From UBA4582 sp047630175 (lineage in GTDB: Bacteria; Pseudomonadota; Gammaproteobacteria; Pseudomonadales; Azotimanducaceae): DNA of 39,054 bases. The notes under the pieces are model-generated. The model was not told where the DNA came from. It ran no database searches and worked only from the letters and a program-made list of their open reading frames with translations. The stretch covers positions 1-39,054 of the forward strand of contig JBLHVI010000032.1 in the NCBI GenBank assembly GCA_047630175.1. Direction: 5' to 3'. The translations under genes were made by a program, and so were the position numbers. The number at the start of each line of letters is the position of its first letter. Position 1 is the stretch's first letter. Below, piece by piece: positions 24,760-33,008 of the stretch.

Positions 24760-26061
24760 ATGACGCTTGCTGACTGGCTGCTCGTTATTGAGCAGCAACA
24801 CCCTGTGAAGTGGGACCTGGGACTTGACCGAGTGGCCGAGGTGGGACGTCGCTTAGATGTTCTGAAGCCTGCACCTTTGACATTTTTGGTGGCTGGCACC
24901 AATGGCAAGGGATCGACCTGCGAATATCTAGCGCAACTTTGCCGAACTCAAGGTCATCGTGTCGGTAAGTCGACATCGCCGCATCTGCAGCGCTTCAATG
25001 AACGCATTGAGGTGCAGGGTACGGACGCGTCTGACGATGAGATTTGTCGTGCGTTCGATGCTATTGACGCAGCTCGAGGCGAAATTTCTCTGAGCTATTT
25101 TGAATATGGCACTTTGGCCGCGCTGCAAATCTTCAAATGGCAGGCGGTGGATGTCGCCATACTTGAAATCGGTCTAGGTGGGCGCCTAGACGCCATGAAC
25201 ATTATAGACCCTGATGTTTCAGTCATTACCCGCATTGCGTTAGATCATCAGGCTTGGCTGGGGAACACGCGAGCACTCATTAGCGTCGAGAAAGCTGGTA
25301 TTCTACGTGCCGGTAAGCCGTGGGTGCTTGCAGACCGAGAGCCCCCGGCAGAGATGCTGGCGGTTGGCGAGAGGCTAGATGCGCCGGTATTCCGCATAGG
25401 CCAGACATTTGATATCGACTCGCAGCGGCTGTGGTTCACCCACCCTCAAGGGCAGCAAGCAGTAGAGCACTTGCCGGCACTGGCGTTGCCCGCTGACAGT
25501 CTGGCCGCGGCGGTGCAGGCCATGATGTGTGCGGGCGTCAGGTTAACAGCCGATGAGATTATACACGCAGCCGCCACCGCTCAAGTAGCGGGTCGGCTGC
25601 AGCGCCCCGTAGCGCCAAAACCTACGTTGCTGGATGTCGCCCATAATCCAGATGCAGCAGTTTACCTTAGCCAAAGACTCGTGAAATTGCCCCAAGCTGG
25701 GCGGATCCATGCTGTTGTCGGCATGTACGCCGACAAGGACCACGCCGCTGTGCTCGGTCCGCTGTTGCCGCTGATGAGCCATTTCTATTGCACCGCTGTT
25801 GACGAGGCGCGAGCCTTGCCAGCAACAGAAATGGCAGCCGCAGTGAACAATCTTGGTGGGTCTGTTGTCGATGCTTATGATAAAGTAGACGAGGCTTATG
25901 CAGCCGCCTTAGATAACTGCCATGATGACGACCTGATCGTTGTTTTTGGCTCATTTCCTATTGTCGCGGGCGTGCTCAATTATCTTGACGCGGCAGTAGC
26001 TAAGCCGGGCTTACAGCAACCTTTGAAGAGAAGTGAACCGCCAGGTGGAAGCAAGACTTAA
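24760..26061 (+). CDS. folC: bifunctional dihydrofolate synthase / folylpolyglutamate synthase
   Basis: Adds glutamate to dihydropteroate and to tetrahydrofolates, ATP-dependent, Mur-ligase fold. The P-loop is GTNGKGST (residues 46-53 of the chosen form). SPHLQRFNERIEV follows, then the ATP/Mg segment EIGLGGRLDAMNII, and in the C-terminal domain LLDVAHNPDAA and GMYADKDHAAVL. Length is 433 (E. coli 422). The frame can open at a TTG at 24742, but GGATGGAAAAAAGATC in front of the ATG at 24760 gives a better start, MTLADWLLV. The 3' end overlaps the next gene by 29 bp. folC followed by a SPOR protein, cvpA and purF is a conserved gammaproteobacterial order. Confidence 0.95.
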   Translation: MTLADWLLVIEQQHPVKWDLGLDRVAEVGRRLDVLKPAPLTFLVAGTNGKGSTCEYLAQLCRTQGHRVGKSTSPHLQRFNERIEVQGTDASDDEICRAFDAIDAARGEISLSYFEYGTLAALQIFKWQAVDVAILEIGLGGRLDAMNIIDPDVSVITRIALDHQAWLGNTRALISVEKAGILRAGKPWVLADREPPAEMLAVGERLDAPVFRIGQTFDIDSQRLWFTHPQGQQAVEHLPALALPADSLAAAVQAMMCAGVRLTADEIIHAAATAQVAGRLQRPVAPKPTLLDVAHNPDAAVYLSQRLVKLPQAGRIHAVVGMYADKDHAAVLGPLLPLMSHFYCTAVDEARALPATEMAAAVNNLGGSVVDAYDKVDEAYAAALDNCHDDDLIVVFGSFPIVAGVLNYLDAAVAKPGLQQPLKRSEPPGGSKT

Positions 26062-26605
26062 ACAGCGGGTTACCGGCGCAATCGTCCTGACGACGCTCGC
26101 CATTATTATTCTGCCTATGTTGCTGGATGGCACCTCTGACGACAGGGCTAGGGTCATGGCGACTATCCCTGAGCCGCCGACCATTGATTTCAAGAAACTG
26201 ACTTTCGACGATGCTCGGCTTAAGATGCGGCAGATGGAAATCGAGAGTGCGGCTCAGTTACCGCAAATGCAGGAAGACCCTATCGCCGATACCATACCCC
26301 CAACAGCTTTCAACCTAGACATGAACAATTTGCCGGTAAGCTGGAGTCTCCAGCTCGGTAGTTTCCAGAACCCCAACAATGCCACTCGTCTGCGTCAGGA
26401 TTTGCGCGAAGCTGAGTATCGAAGCTATGTGATTGAGTCAAAGGGTGACGAGGATAATGCTGATACGTTCAAGGTTTTTATTGGTCCCATGCTCCAAAAG
26501 CGTCAGCTTGAGAAGATTCAGCTCGAAGTGCAGAAAACGTTTGGTTTGCAGGGACAAATAGTCCGCTACCGGATAGAAGACGACAAAGGCCAGTTGGGTG
26601 GCTAA
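26033..26605 (+). CDS. SPOR domain protein (DedD-like)
   Basis: Bitopic inner-membrane protein of about 190 residues. A short cytoplasmic start with KQRVTGA precedes a single transmembrane helix (IVLTTLAIIILPMLL, about residues 16-31). A periplasmic linker leads to a C-terminal SPOR domain (WSLQLGSFQNPNNATRLRQD to GLQGQIVRYRIED, about 104-185). SPOR domains bind denuded glycan strands at the division septum, so a role in cell constriction like that of E. coli DedD is likely. It starts at a GTG (26033) preceded by GAAGAGAA, inside the end of folC; a second GTG at 26045 is possible. The folC-SPOR-cvpA-purF context matches dedD. Confidence 0.88.
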   Translation: MNRQVEARLKQRVTGAIVLTTLAIIILPMLLDGTSDDRARVMATIPEPPTIDFKKLTFDDARLKMRQMEIESAAQLPQMQEDPIADTIPPTAFNLDMNNLPVSWSLQLGSFQNPNNATRLRQDLREAEYRSYVIESKGDEDNADTFKVFIGPMLQKRQLEKIQLEVQKTFGLQGQIVRYRIEDDKGQLGG

Positions 26606-26676
26606 CGCCGTGCCATCCCGCACCCGAAATTCGGGACCATGCAGTTCGTAAAGTTGTGTTACATGAGGAATCTTGT

Positions 26677-27186
26677 TTGGACCATATTACCGCCATTGAC
26701 TGGTTGATCATTGGTATCATTGCGATATCCACCCTGATCAGCATTGTGCGTGGTTTCGTCAAAGAAGCACTTTCGCTGGTGACTCTGGTTGCCGCCATAC
26801 TGATCGCGAGGCTTTTTGGCGGACAAGTCGCTGGTCTCTTGATTGATGTCATCAGTGTACCGTCCCTACGTTTGGCTGCAGCCTACGGTGGGCTATACCT
26901 AGCCGTGATGATCATTGGCGGCATGATAAATTATCTGATTTATCAGGTTATTAAGTTAGCGGGTCTTTCAACATTTAATCGAATTTTGGGAATGGCTTTT
27001 GGCTTCGTCCGCGGTGGCTTGATCGTAGTGGTGGCGGTGGCAATTTTTAGTCGTATGCCGGTCAGTGACGACGAATGGTGGCAGACATCAATACTGATTC
27101 CCCCTGCACTGGATACAGCCAACTGGCTGCAAGTTTATGTCATTGAGAAGGTCAGTGAATTCACAGCGCCCGAGCGCTCGGTATAG
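26677..27186 (+). CDS. cvpA: CvpA family membrane protein
   Basis: Inner-membrane protein with about four hydrophobic helices (WLIIGIIAISTLISIV; LVTLVAAILIARLFG; LYLAVMIIGGMINYLIY; FVRGGLIVVVAVAIF). It is the CvpA family, first linked to colicin V production in E. coli and later to envelope stress tolerance. The conserved IVRGFVKEALSLV follows helix 1, and NRILGMAFGFVRG precedes helix 4. The frame opens at a GTG at 26656, but GAGGAA at 26665-26670 is correctly spaced for a TTG at 26677, giving 169 residues starting MDHITAIDWL, as in relatives. It sits directly upstream of purF, the classic pairing. Confidence 0.9.
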   Translation: MDHITAIDWLIIGIIAISTLISIVRGFVKEALSLVTLVAAILIARLFGGQVAGLLIDVISVPSLRLAAAYGGLYLAVMIIGGMINYLIYQVIKLAGLSTFNRILGMAFGFVRGGLIVVVAVAIFSRMPVSDDEWWQTSILIPPALDTANWLQVYVIEKVSEFTAPERSV

Positions 27187-27233
27187 ATGGCCTGATTCAA
27201 AATAGATCCGATAAAACAGATTTGAGAAAACAC

Positions 27234-27251
27234 GCTCGATATTAATCGAGC
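27234..27251 (+). other. hairpin between cvpA and purF
   Basis: Perfect 7-bp stem GCTCGAT/ATCGAGC around ATTA, 59 nt before the purF ATG. No T-run follows, so it is not a standard terminator. It may be an operator dyad or an mRNA processing site. It does not resemble the E. coli PurR box. Confidence 0.4.
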
Positions 27252-27309
27252 AGCGCATAACGGGAAATTAGGCAGTGGTTGAACGGCTATCGTTCAGGAG
27301 TGACAGATT

Positions 27310-28821
27310 ATGTGCGGTATAGTTGGAATGGTTGGCAGAAACGAGGTTGCATATGATCTTTACGATGCCCTGACGGTGCTTCAGCATCGCGGTCAGGACG
27401 CGGCGGGTATTGTCACCTGCCATGGCGACAAGCTCGACATGCGCAAGAGTAATGGTCTGGTTAAGGATGTTTTCCAGCAGGACCATATGAACCAGCTGAA
27501 GGGCAACATGGGCATTGCGCATGTGCGCTACCCCACGGCAGGGACGTCGAGTTCCGCTGAAGCCCAGCCTATGTATGTTAATTCGCCTTTTGGGATCTGT
27601 CTTGCCCATAACGGCAATCTCATCAACGATCGAGAGTTGAACGAGGACCTGTTTCGCACGGATCGTCGGCATATCAATACCAGCTCAGATTCAGAGGTTC
27701 TGCTGAACGTGTTTGCCCATGAACTGCAGAACGTCGCTGGTCTGCGGGTCAGACCTGAAGATGTATTTGAGGCTGTCGGTCGGGTCCATCAGCGTGCAGT
27801 GGGTGGCTATGCCGCCATAGCAATGATTATCGGGTATGGCATTGTTGGCTTTCGTGACCCTAATGGGATTCGCCCCGTGTGTTACGGCAAGCGCAGCACC
27901 CCGCAGGGCGATGAGTACATGATTGCCTCCGAGAGCGTCGCGTTAAACGTCCTAGGTTTTGAGTTGATTAACGATATTCTGCCGGGCGAGGCAGTGTGCA
28001 TACAAACCAACGGTGAAGTCTCTGTTAAGCAGTGCGCGACCCATACGACCTACAGTCCCTGTATTTTCGAGCAGGTATACTTAGCTCGGCCGGACTCTAT
28101 TATCGATCACGTCTCGGTGTATAAGTCCCGCTTGAAGATGGGTGAGAAGCTTGCAGACAAGATTCTGCGGGAACACCCAAACCATGACATTGATGTGGTC
28201 ATACCTATCCCCGATACGAGCTGTACCGCCGCTCTCCCCATGGCTCACCGGTTGGATGTAAAGTATCGTGATGGATTGGTTAAAAATCGTTACATAGGTC
28301 GCACGTTCATCATGCCGGGCCAACAGCAGCGCCTGAAATCCGTGCGCCAAAAGTTCAACACCGTTGAACTTGAGTTTCGTGGCAAAAATGTGCTGTTGGT
28401 CGACGACTCGATTGTTCGTGGAACCACGACCAAGCAGCTCGTGCAGATGGCCAAAGAAGCCGGCGCGAAGAAAGTTTATCTTGCTTCCGCCGCACCTCCG
28501 GTGCGTTTCCCTAATGTCTATGGCATTGATATGCCCGCAGCCTGTGAATTTGTCGCTGACGGTAATTCCGTGCAGGAGATCGCCGACTACATTGGCGTTG
28601 ACTGGCTAGTCTATCAGGACCTTGAAGACCTGATTGACTGCGCTCTGGGTATTAACCCCAAGATTACCGGGTTCGATACCAGCGTTTTTGATGGTGTTTA
28701 CATCACCGGTGGGGTCGATGAAAAATACCTCAAGCGTATTGAGTCAATGCGCAATGACGAAACGAAAGAGGCGAAACGACTCGCCGATATGGAAATTATC
28801 GAACTACACAATCAAAGCTGA
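27310..28821 (+). CDS. purF: amidophosphoribosyltransferase
   Basis: First committed step of purine synthesis: PRPP plus glutamine to 5-phosphoribosylamine. It begins MCGIVGMVG, so removal of Met exposes the N-terminal nucleophile cysteine of the class II glutaminase domain. Glutaminase residues continue in HVRYPTAGTSS and CLAHNGNL. The phosphoribosyltransferase domain carries the PRPP loop LLVDDSIVRGTTTK (about residues 360-373). Length is 503 (E. coli 505), and it is the E. coli type, without the propeptide of the Bacillus enzyme. AGGAG stands 10 nt before the ATG. It is last in the folC-SPOR-cvpA-purF cluster; no terminator is evident before the next gene, 91 nt downstream. Confidence 0.97.
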   Translation: MCGIVGMVGRNEVAYDLYDALTVLQHRGQDAAGIVTCHGDKLDMRKSNGLVKDVFQQDHMNQLKGNMGIAHVRYPTAGTSSSAEAQPMYVNSPFGICLAHNGNLINDRELNEDLFRTDRRHINTSSDSEVLLNVFAHELQNVAGLRVRPEDVFEAVGRVHQRAVGGYAAIAMIIGYGIVGFRDPNGIRPVCYGKRSTPQGDEYMIASESVALNVLGFELINDILPGEAVCIQTNGEVSVKQCATHTTYSPCIFEQVYLARPDSIIDHVSVYKSRLKMGEKLADKILREHPNHDIDVVIPIPDTSCTAALPMAHRLDVKYRDGLVKNRYIGRTFIMPGQQQRLKSVRQKFNTVELEFRGKNVLLVDDSIVRGTTTKQLVQMAKEAGAKKVYLASAAPPVRFPNVYGIDMPAACEFVADGNSVQEIADYIGVDWLVYQDLEDLIDCALGINPKITGFDTSVFDGVYITGGVDEKYLKRIESMRNDETKEAKRLADMEIIELHNQS

Positions 28822-28912
28822 GCACCTCACGGGTCTTGTCTAGGTTTTCTCCCTCGGTAGGTACAAAATTCTTCCGGGGACAACGGCGGCTGCTACAAAT
28901 AACGGAAACGCT

Positions 28913-29833
28913 ATGCAGGAAGTGATTAAGCATACTATTGCCCAGGTAGGAACTGTGCTGTTGGGTAAAGAGCCACAAATTCGCCTCGCATTAGCCTGCC
29001 TGCTATCACGTGGGCATCTTTTGATAGAAGACTTGCCGGGCATGGGGAAGACTACTTTATCTCATGCGCTCGCGCGAGTAATGGGGCTTAGTTACACCCG
29101 AATACAATTCACTAGTGACCTGTTGCCCGCAGATATTTTAGGCGTTTCAGTGTTTGACAAAAACGCCGGAAGCTTTGAGTTTCATCCAGGCCCCATATTT
29201 AGCCAGTTGGTTTTGGCCGACGAGATCAACCGGACTACACCAAAAAGCCAAAGTGCATTGCTCGAAGCTATGGAAGAGCAGCAGGTCACCGTTGAGGGTG
29301 AGACACGGCCCTTGCCAAAACCGTTTTTTGTGATTGCGACGCAGAACCCGAACAACCAAGGGGGTACGTTCGCGTTGCCTGAATCCCAGTTAGACCGTTT
29401 CTTAATGCGTATCGAGTTGGGTTATCCTGATCCAGCGGCTGAACGCCAGTTGCTCAAGGGTGAGGACCGACGGGACGTGCTAGGTCGGCTACAGGCGACG
29501 ATGACACCGGCGCAATTGGCAGAAATGCAAACTCAGTGTAAGCAGGTCAGCGTCTCTGATGCCTTGCTAGATTACATACAGCGACTGGTGCTGTTTACTC
29601 GGCAAGCACCTGAGTTTGCTTATGGTCTGTCGCCGCGGGGCGCTTTGGCTTTGTTGGCCAGTGCTAAGAGTTGGGCGTTTCTCGAAGACCGACAACATGT
29701 GGTGCCTGAGGACGTGCAAGCAGTATTGCCATCAGTAGTTGAGCATCGCTTGCGTGAAACGGCGGACTTTAGTGGTCACGGCGCGGGCGGGTTGACTCAG
29801 CGTCTGTTATCCAAAGTCGACATCATAGGGTAG
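28913..29833 (+). CDS. MoxR family AAA+ ATPase
   Basis: AAA+ chaperone-like ATPase of 306 residues. Walker A is LPGMGKTTL (about 41-49), Walker B LVLADEINRTTPKSQ (D103, E104), and sensor 1 FVIATQNPNNQ. The C-terminal lid contains YGLSPRGALALLASAK. MoxR proteins are thought to help mature or remodel partner proteins encoded next to them. Here those are a DUF58 protein 3 nt downstream and a transglutaminase, forming the widespread MoxR/DUF58/TgpA cassette. Start: the ATG at 28913, with ACGGAAACG upstream. Confidence 0.93.
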   Translation: MQEVIKHTIAQVGTVLLGKEPQIRLALACLLSRGHLLIEDLPGMGKTTLSHALARVMGLSYTRIQFTSDLLPADILGVSVFDKNAGSFEFHPGPIFSQLVLADEINRTTPKSQSALLEAMEEQQVTVEGETRPLPKPFFVIATQNPNNQGGTFALPESQLDRFLMRIELGYPDPAAERQLLKGEDRRDVLGRLQATMTPAQLAEMQTQCKQVSVSDALLDYIQRLVLFTRQAPEFAYGLSPRGALALLASAKSWAFLEDRQHVVPEDVQAVLPSVVEHRLRETADFSGHGAGGLTQRLLSKVDIIG

Positions 29834-29836
29834 CCA

Positions 29837-30844
29837 ATGGACACTGCCAGTCGCCATGAAACAACACCTGACAGCCGGCTGTGGCGTTCGGTGCGTTTTC
29901 AGCGTTGGCTCAACCGGCGGCTGCCGCCCGCCAATACCGTCGTTCTCAATCAAGGTAATATTTTCATACTGCCCACCCGCCAAGGCGTTTACTTCCTGGT
30001 ACTGGTGTTTTTTATGGTTATGGCGGCGATTAACTATCAGAACAGCTTAATTTTTGGCCTGGCATTTCTACTCCTCAGCCTATTCATGGTCAGTATTCTC
30101 CACACCTTTGGGAATTTGTCAGGATTGAATGTGCAAGCCGGTAGCGCGAGTCCTGTGTTCGCTGGGGAAGATGCAGGCTTTAGTGTGCGATTGTCACGCA
30201 AGGGCAATCGCCGCCATGAGGCGATATTGCTGGGCTGGGATAGCGACGGCCTAGTAGGTGCCGATCTGCTGGAGAGCGAAATGGAGATGGTGCGCTTGTA
30301 TGTGCAGAGCCACCAGCGAGGTCAGTTGAATCCTGGCCGACTGTTGATTCAGACTCACTATCCTGTTGGTCTATTTAGGGCTTGGTCATGGATAGACTTG
30401 GATATGTCAGCGATCATCTACCCGCGGCCCGAAGTCGCTGGTGAAATGCCCGCGGCTATGGGCAGCAATCCTGATGGTGAGTTGCTACAGCGTATCGGTG
30501 TAGACGACTTCTATGGTATGCGGGCTTACCAGCCGGGCGATTCATTAAAGCATCTGTCTTGGAAATCTTACGCCCGCACTGATCAATTGCTGACGAAGGA
30601 GTTCGCCACCAGTGTTGATCAACGAGTGTGGATAGACTGGGATTACTTCCCGAATTTAGACCGTGAGCGCCGACTGAGTCGCTTGTGCTACTGGGTCGTG
30701 CAGTTAGGCAAAACTAATGATGAATACGGCCTACGTTTGCCCGGGTCAGAAATAATGCCTGGCAAGGGCGCACCCCATCAAGCGCGTCTGTTACGTGAAC
30801 TGGCATTATTTGAACTGACACCGCCTCCGAAAGGTGACACGTGA
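29837..30844 (+). CDS. DUF58 domain-containing membrane protein
   Basis: Protein of 335 residues with two hydrophobic helices near the N-terminus (about 51-66 and 71-90, VYFLVLVFFMVMAAI and IFGLAFLLLSLFMVSIL). The soluble C-terminal part has the DUF58 signature: GVDDFYGMRAYQPGDSLKHL then SWKSYARTDQLLTKEF, about residues 217-255. DUF58 proteins have a fold related to von Willebrand A domains and regularly pair with MoxR ATPases. The biochemical role is not established. It starts 3 nt after the MoxR stop, with AGGG inside the end of that gene, and overlaps tgpA by 4 nt (GTGA), so the three proteins are tightly coupled. Confidence 0.92.
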   Translation: MDTASRHETTPDSRLWRSVRFQRWLNRRLPPANTVVLNQGNIFILPTRQGVYFLVLVFFMVMAAINYQNSLIFGLAFLLLSLFMVSILHTFGNLSGLNVQAGSASPVFAGEDAGFSVRLSRKGNRRHEAILLGWDSDGLVGADLLESEMEMVRLYVQSHQRGQLNPGRLLIQTHYPVGLFRAWSWIDLDMSAIIYPRPEVAGEMPAAMGSNPDGELLQRIGVDDFYGMRAYQPGDSLKHLSWKSYARTDQLLTKEFATSVDQRVWIDWDYFPNLDRERRLSRLCYWVVQLGKTNDEYGLRLPGSEIMPGKGAPHQARLLRELALFELTPPPKGDT

Positions 30845-32868
30845 CTGGTTTTCAAATTCCACGTAACTCCTTGGCATGGCTACTCGCGGCGCAGGTTGCG
30901 GTTATCGCGCCACATTTCTCTCGTCTACCTATCTGGGTCACCCTTATCTGTGTGGTCTGCGTCACTTGGCGAATCTTGGTATTTCAGGGCCGCTGGTCTT
31001 TTCCTCGACGCTGGACAAAGACCGTTATGGTCGTGGGTGGTCTGGTGGGTATCGGTGTCGGCTATCGTGGTCGGGTCTATGGTCTAGAGCCAGCGGTGGC
31101 GCTTCTCGTTATTGCGTTCGTACTGAAGCTACTGGAGATGCAGCATAAACGCGATGCCTACATCGTTATTTTATTGGGGTACTTTGTCGCTATTACAGAG
31201 TTCCTATTTTTTCAGACGATTGCGTATACCTTGTATATGTTATTTGCAGTAACGCTGATCACCGCCGCGTTGATCGGGTTGAATCAAACTCAGTCGCACC
31301 ATCGGCCCTTGGCAACATTCAAGCTTGCGGTGCGATTACTGGCGCAGTCTTTACCCATGATGATCGTATTGTTTGTCTTGTTTCCAAGAATAACGCCATT
31401 GTGGACCGTACCTTTGGAATCTCAAGCCGCCAAAACCGGGGTCACAGACAGCATGAAGCCTGGGGATATTGCCAACCTGATACAGTCGCCAGATCTGGCT
31501 TTTAAGGCAACGTTCGCAGGTGATCTTCCAGCATTTAATCAGCTTTACTGGCGCGGGCTAGTACTTGAGACCTACGATGGTCGTGGTTGGACCCGGCGCA
31601 GTAGTCTGCGAGATGGGATTTGGCGTGACGGTGATGAAGCGCCCCGCTGGAAAGACAATATTCAGCGACTTGGGCGGTCTGTTAGCTACAGTATTATTTT
31701 AGAGCCGACTCAGCAGAACTGGCTGTTCAGTTTGTCAGTGCCCCAACTGCCCGCGACAACTGATGTCGCTATGCTATCGGATTTCACGTTGGCTTATGCA
31801 CAGCGTCGTGGTGTTACCAGCAAATTTAAGTACGACGTCACGTCTGACCAGAATTTTTTGTTGCAAGCTAAGTTAGGTGATTACGTGAGGGCGCGGAACA
31901 CTATGCTGCCTGACGGCGTAAATCCGCGGGCGCGCGCCTTAGCCGTGTCCCTGCGCGCATTGGCCAGTGATGAGGCGGATTACGTGCGCCGGGTTATGGT
32001 CAACTACAACGCCAGCGGTTTTGTCTATACCCTACAGCCACCGGTGCTCGGTGAGAACGACATTGATGAGTTTTTGTTTGATAGTCAGCGTGGTTTTTGC
32101 GAACACTACGCGGGTAGCTTTGTGTTTATGATGCGCGCTGTAGGTATCCCTGCGCGTGTAGTGGTGGGTTATCAGGGTGGCGAATACAATACTCGGGCGA
32201 ACTATATTGCGGTGCGTCAGTTCGACGCCCATGCCTGGGCCGAGGTCTGGTATGAAGAGCGCGGGTGGGTGCGCATTGACCCCACACAGATGGTGGCGCC
32301 TGATCGTATCGAGCGAGGTCTGGAAAGCGCACTGTCTGAGGACGAAACATTTCTGTCGGATTCGCCTTTGTCGTTGCTTAAATACCGGCAGCTACTGTGG
32401 TTGTCTGAGTTACGGCAGCAGGTTGAAGCCATTGGTCATTATTGGGATAGCTGGGTTGTTGGTTACAATCCTGTCACCCAGATGGACTTGTTGTCGCAAT
32501 ATTTCGATAAAGTGAACCCGACACGCATGGGCATTATGATGCTGAGTTCATTTTTCGCACTACTGGGTATTGTTGGCTTGTTTGTGCTGAGTACCCGCAG
32601 TCATCACATTGTGACGCCTGTGGACCAGCAATACCTGCGGTTCTGTCAGTTACTCCAAAAGCACGGCCTACCACGCAAAGCGGGTGAGGGGCCGTCCGAT
32701 TATGCTGCGCGCGTTACGCTGGTGAGGCCTGATCTTGCTGACGCGATTGAGCGCGTGACGGAGGCTTACATCGCGCTCAACTATGCGACTGAAGTGCCCG
32801 GTGACAGTGCCGATTTAAAGAAGGCCGTGACGGTATTTCGACTCAAGGCACTCAGAGCGAATGTGTAA
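30841..32868 (+). CDS. tgpA: transglutaminase-like membrane protein TgpA (DUF3488)
   Basis: Membrane protein of 675 residues. The N-terminal third (about 1-185) holds five or six transmembrane helices. A large periplasmic part follows with a transglutaminase-like core, then one more helix (about 553-575) and a cytoplasmic tail (DUF4129-like). The catalytic triad is visible: C420 in RGFCEHYAGSF, H464 in DAHAWAEVW and D480 in WVRIDPT. The P. aeruginosa homologue TgpA is essential; its substrate is not firmly known. Start is a GTG at 30841 overlapping the DUF58 stop. The gene ends the operon, with a strong terminator 45 nt downstream. Confidence 0.93.
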   Translation: MTGFQIPRNSLAWLLAAQVAVIAPHFSRLPIWVTLICVVCVTWRILVFQGRWSFPRRWTKTVMVVGGLVGIGVGYRGRVYGLEPAVALLVIAFVLKLLEMQHKRDAYIVILLGYFVAITEFLFFQTIAYTLYMLFAVTLITAALIGLNQTQSHHRPLATFKLAVRLLAQSLPMMIVLFVLFPRITPLWTVPLESQAAKTGVTDSMKPGDIANLIQSPDLAFKATFAGDLPAFNQLYWRGLVLETYDGRGWTRRSSLRDGIWRDGDEAPRWKDNIQRLGRSVSYSIILEPTQQNWLFSLSVPQLPATTDVAMLSDFTLAYAQRRGVTSKFKYDVTSDQNFLLQAKLGDYVRARNTMLPDGVNPRARALAVSLRALASDEADYVRRVMVNYNASGFVYTLQPPVLGENDIDEFLFDSQRGFCEHYAGSFVFMMRAVGIPARVVVGYQGGEYNTRANYIAVRQFDAHAWAEVWYEERGWVRIDPTQMVAPDRIERGLESALSEDETFLSDSPLSLLKYRQLLWLSELRQQVEAIGHYWDSWVVGYNPVTQMDLLSQYFDKVNPTRMGIMMLSSFFALLGIVGLFVLSTRSHHIVTPVDQQYLRFCQLLQKHGLPRKAGEGPSDYAARVTLVRPDLADAIERVTEAYIALNYATEVPGDSADLKKAVTVFRLKALRANV

Positions 32869-32912
32869 TTAATACGAGCAGCTATGCGTGAAAACGCGCT
32901 GAGGGCCAGACA

Positions 32913-32943
32913 AAAAAATGCCGAGTGAAACTCGGCATTTTTT
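32913..32943. terminator. bidirectional terminator between tgpA and acnB
   Basis: Perfect 14-bp stem: six A plus TGCCGAGT (32913-32926) pairs with ACTCGGCA plus six T (32930-32943), loop GAA. The A-tract and T-tract make it usable from both strands. It lies between the convergent tgpA (ends 32868) and acnB (ends 33009). Confidence 0.92.
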
Positions 32944-33008
32944 ATTATGTCGCCCGCTTCTATGCTCGAAGCGGGGTCGATTTCACCCACTACAATTTAC
33001 CGCAAGTG

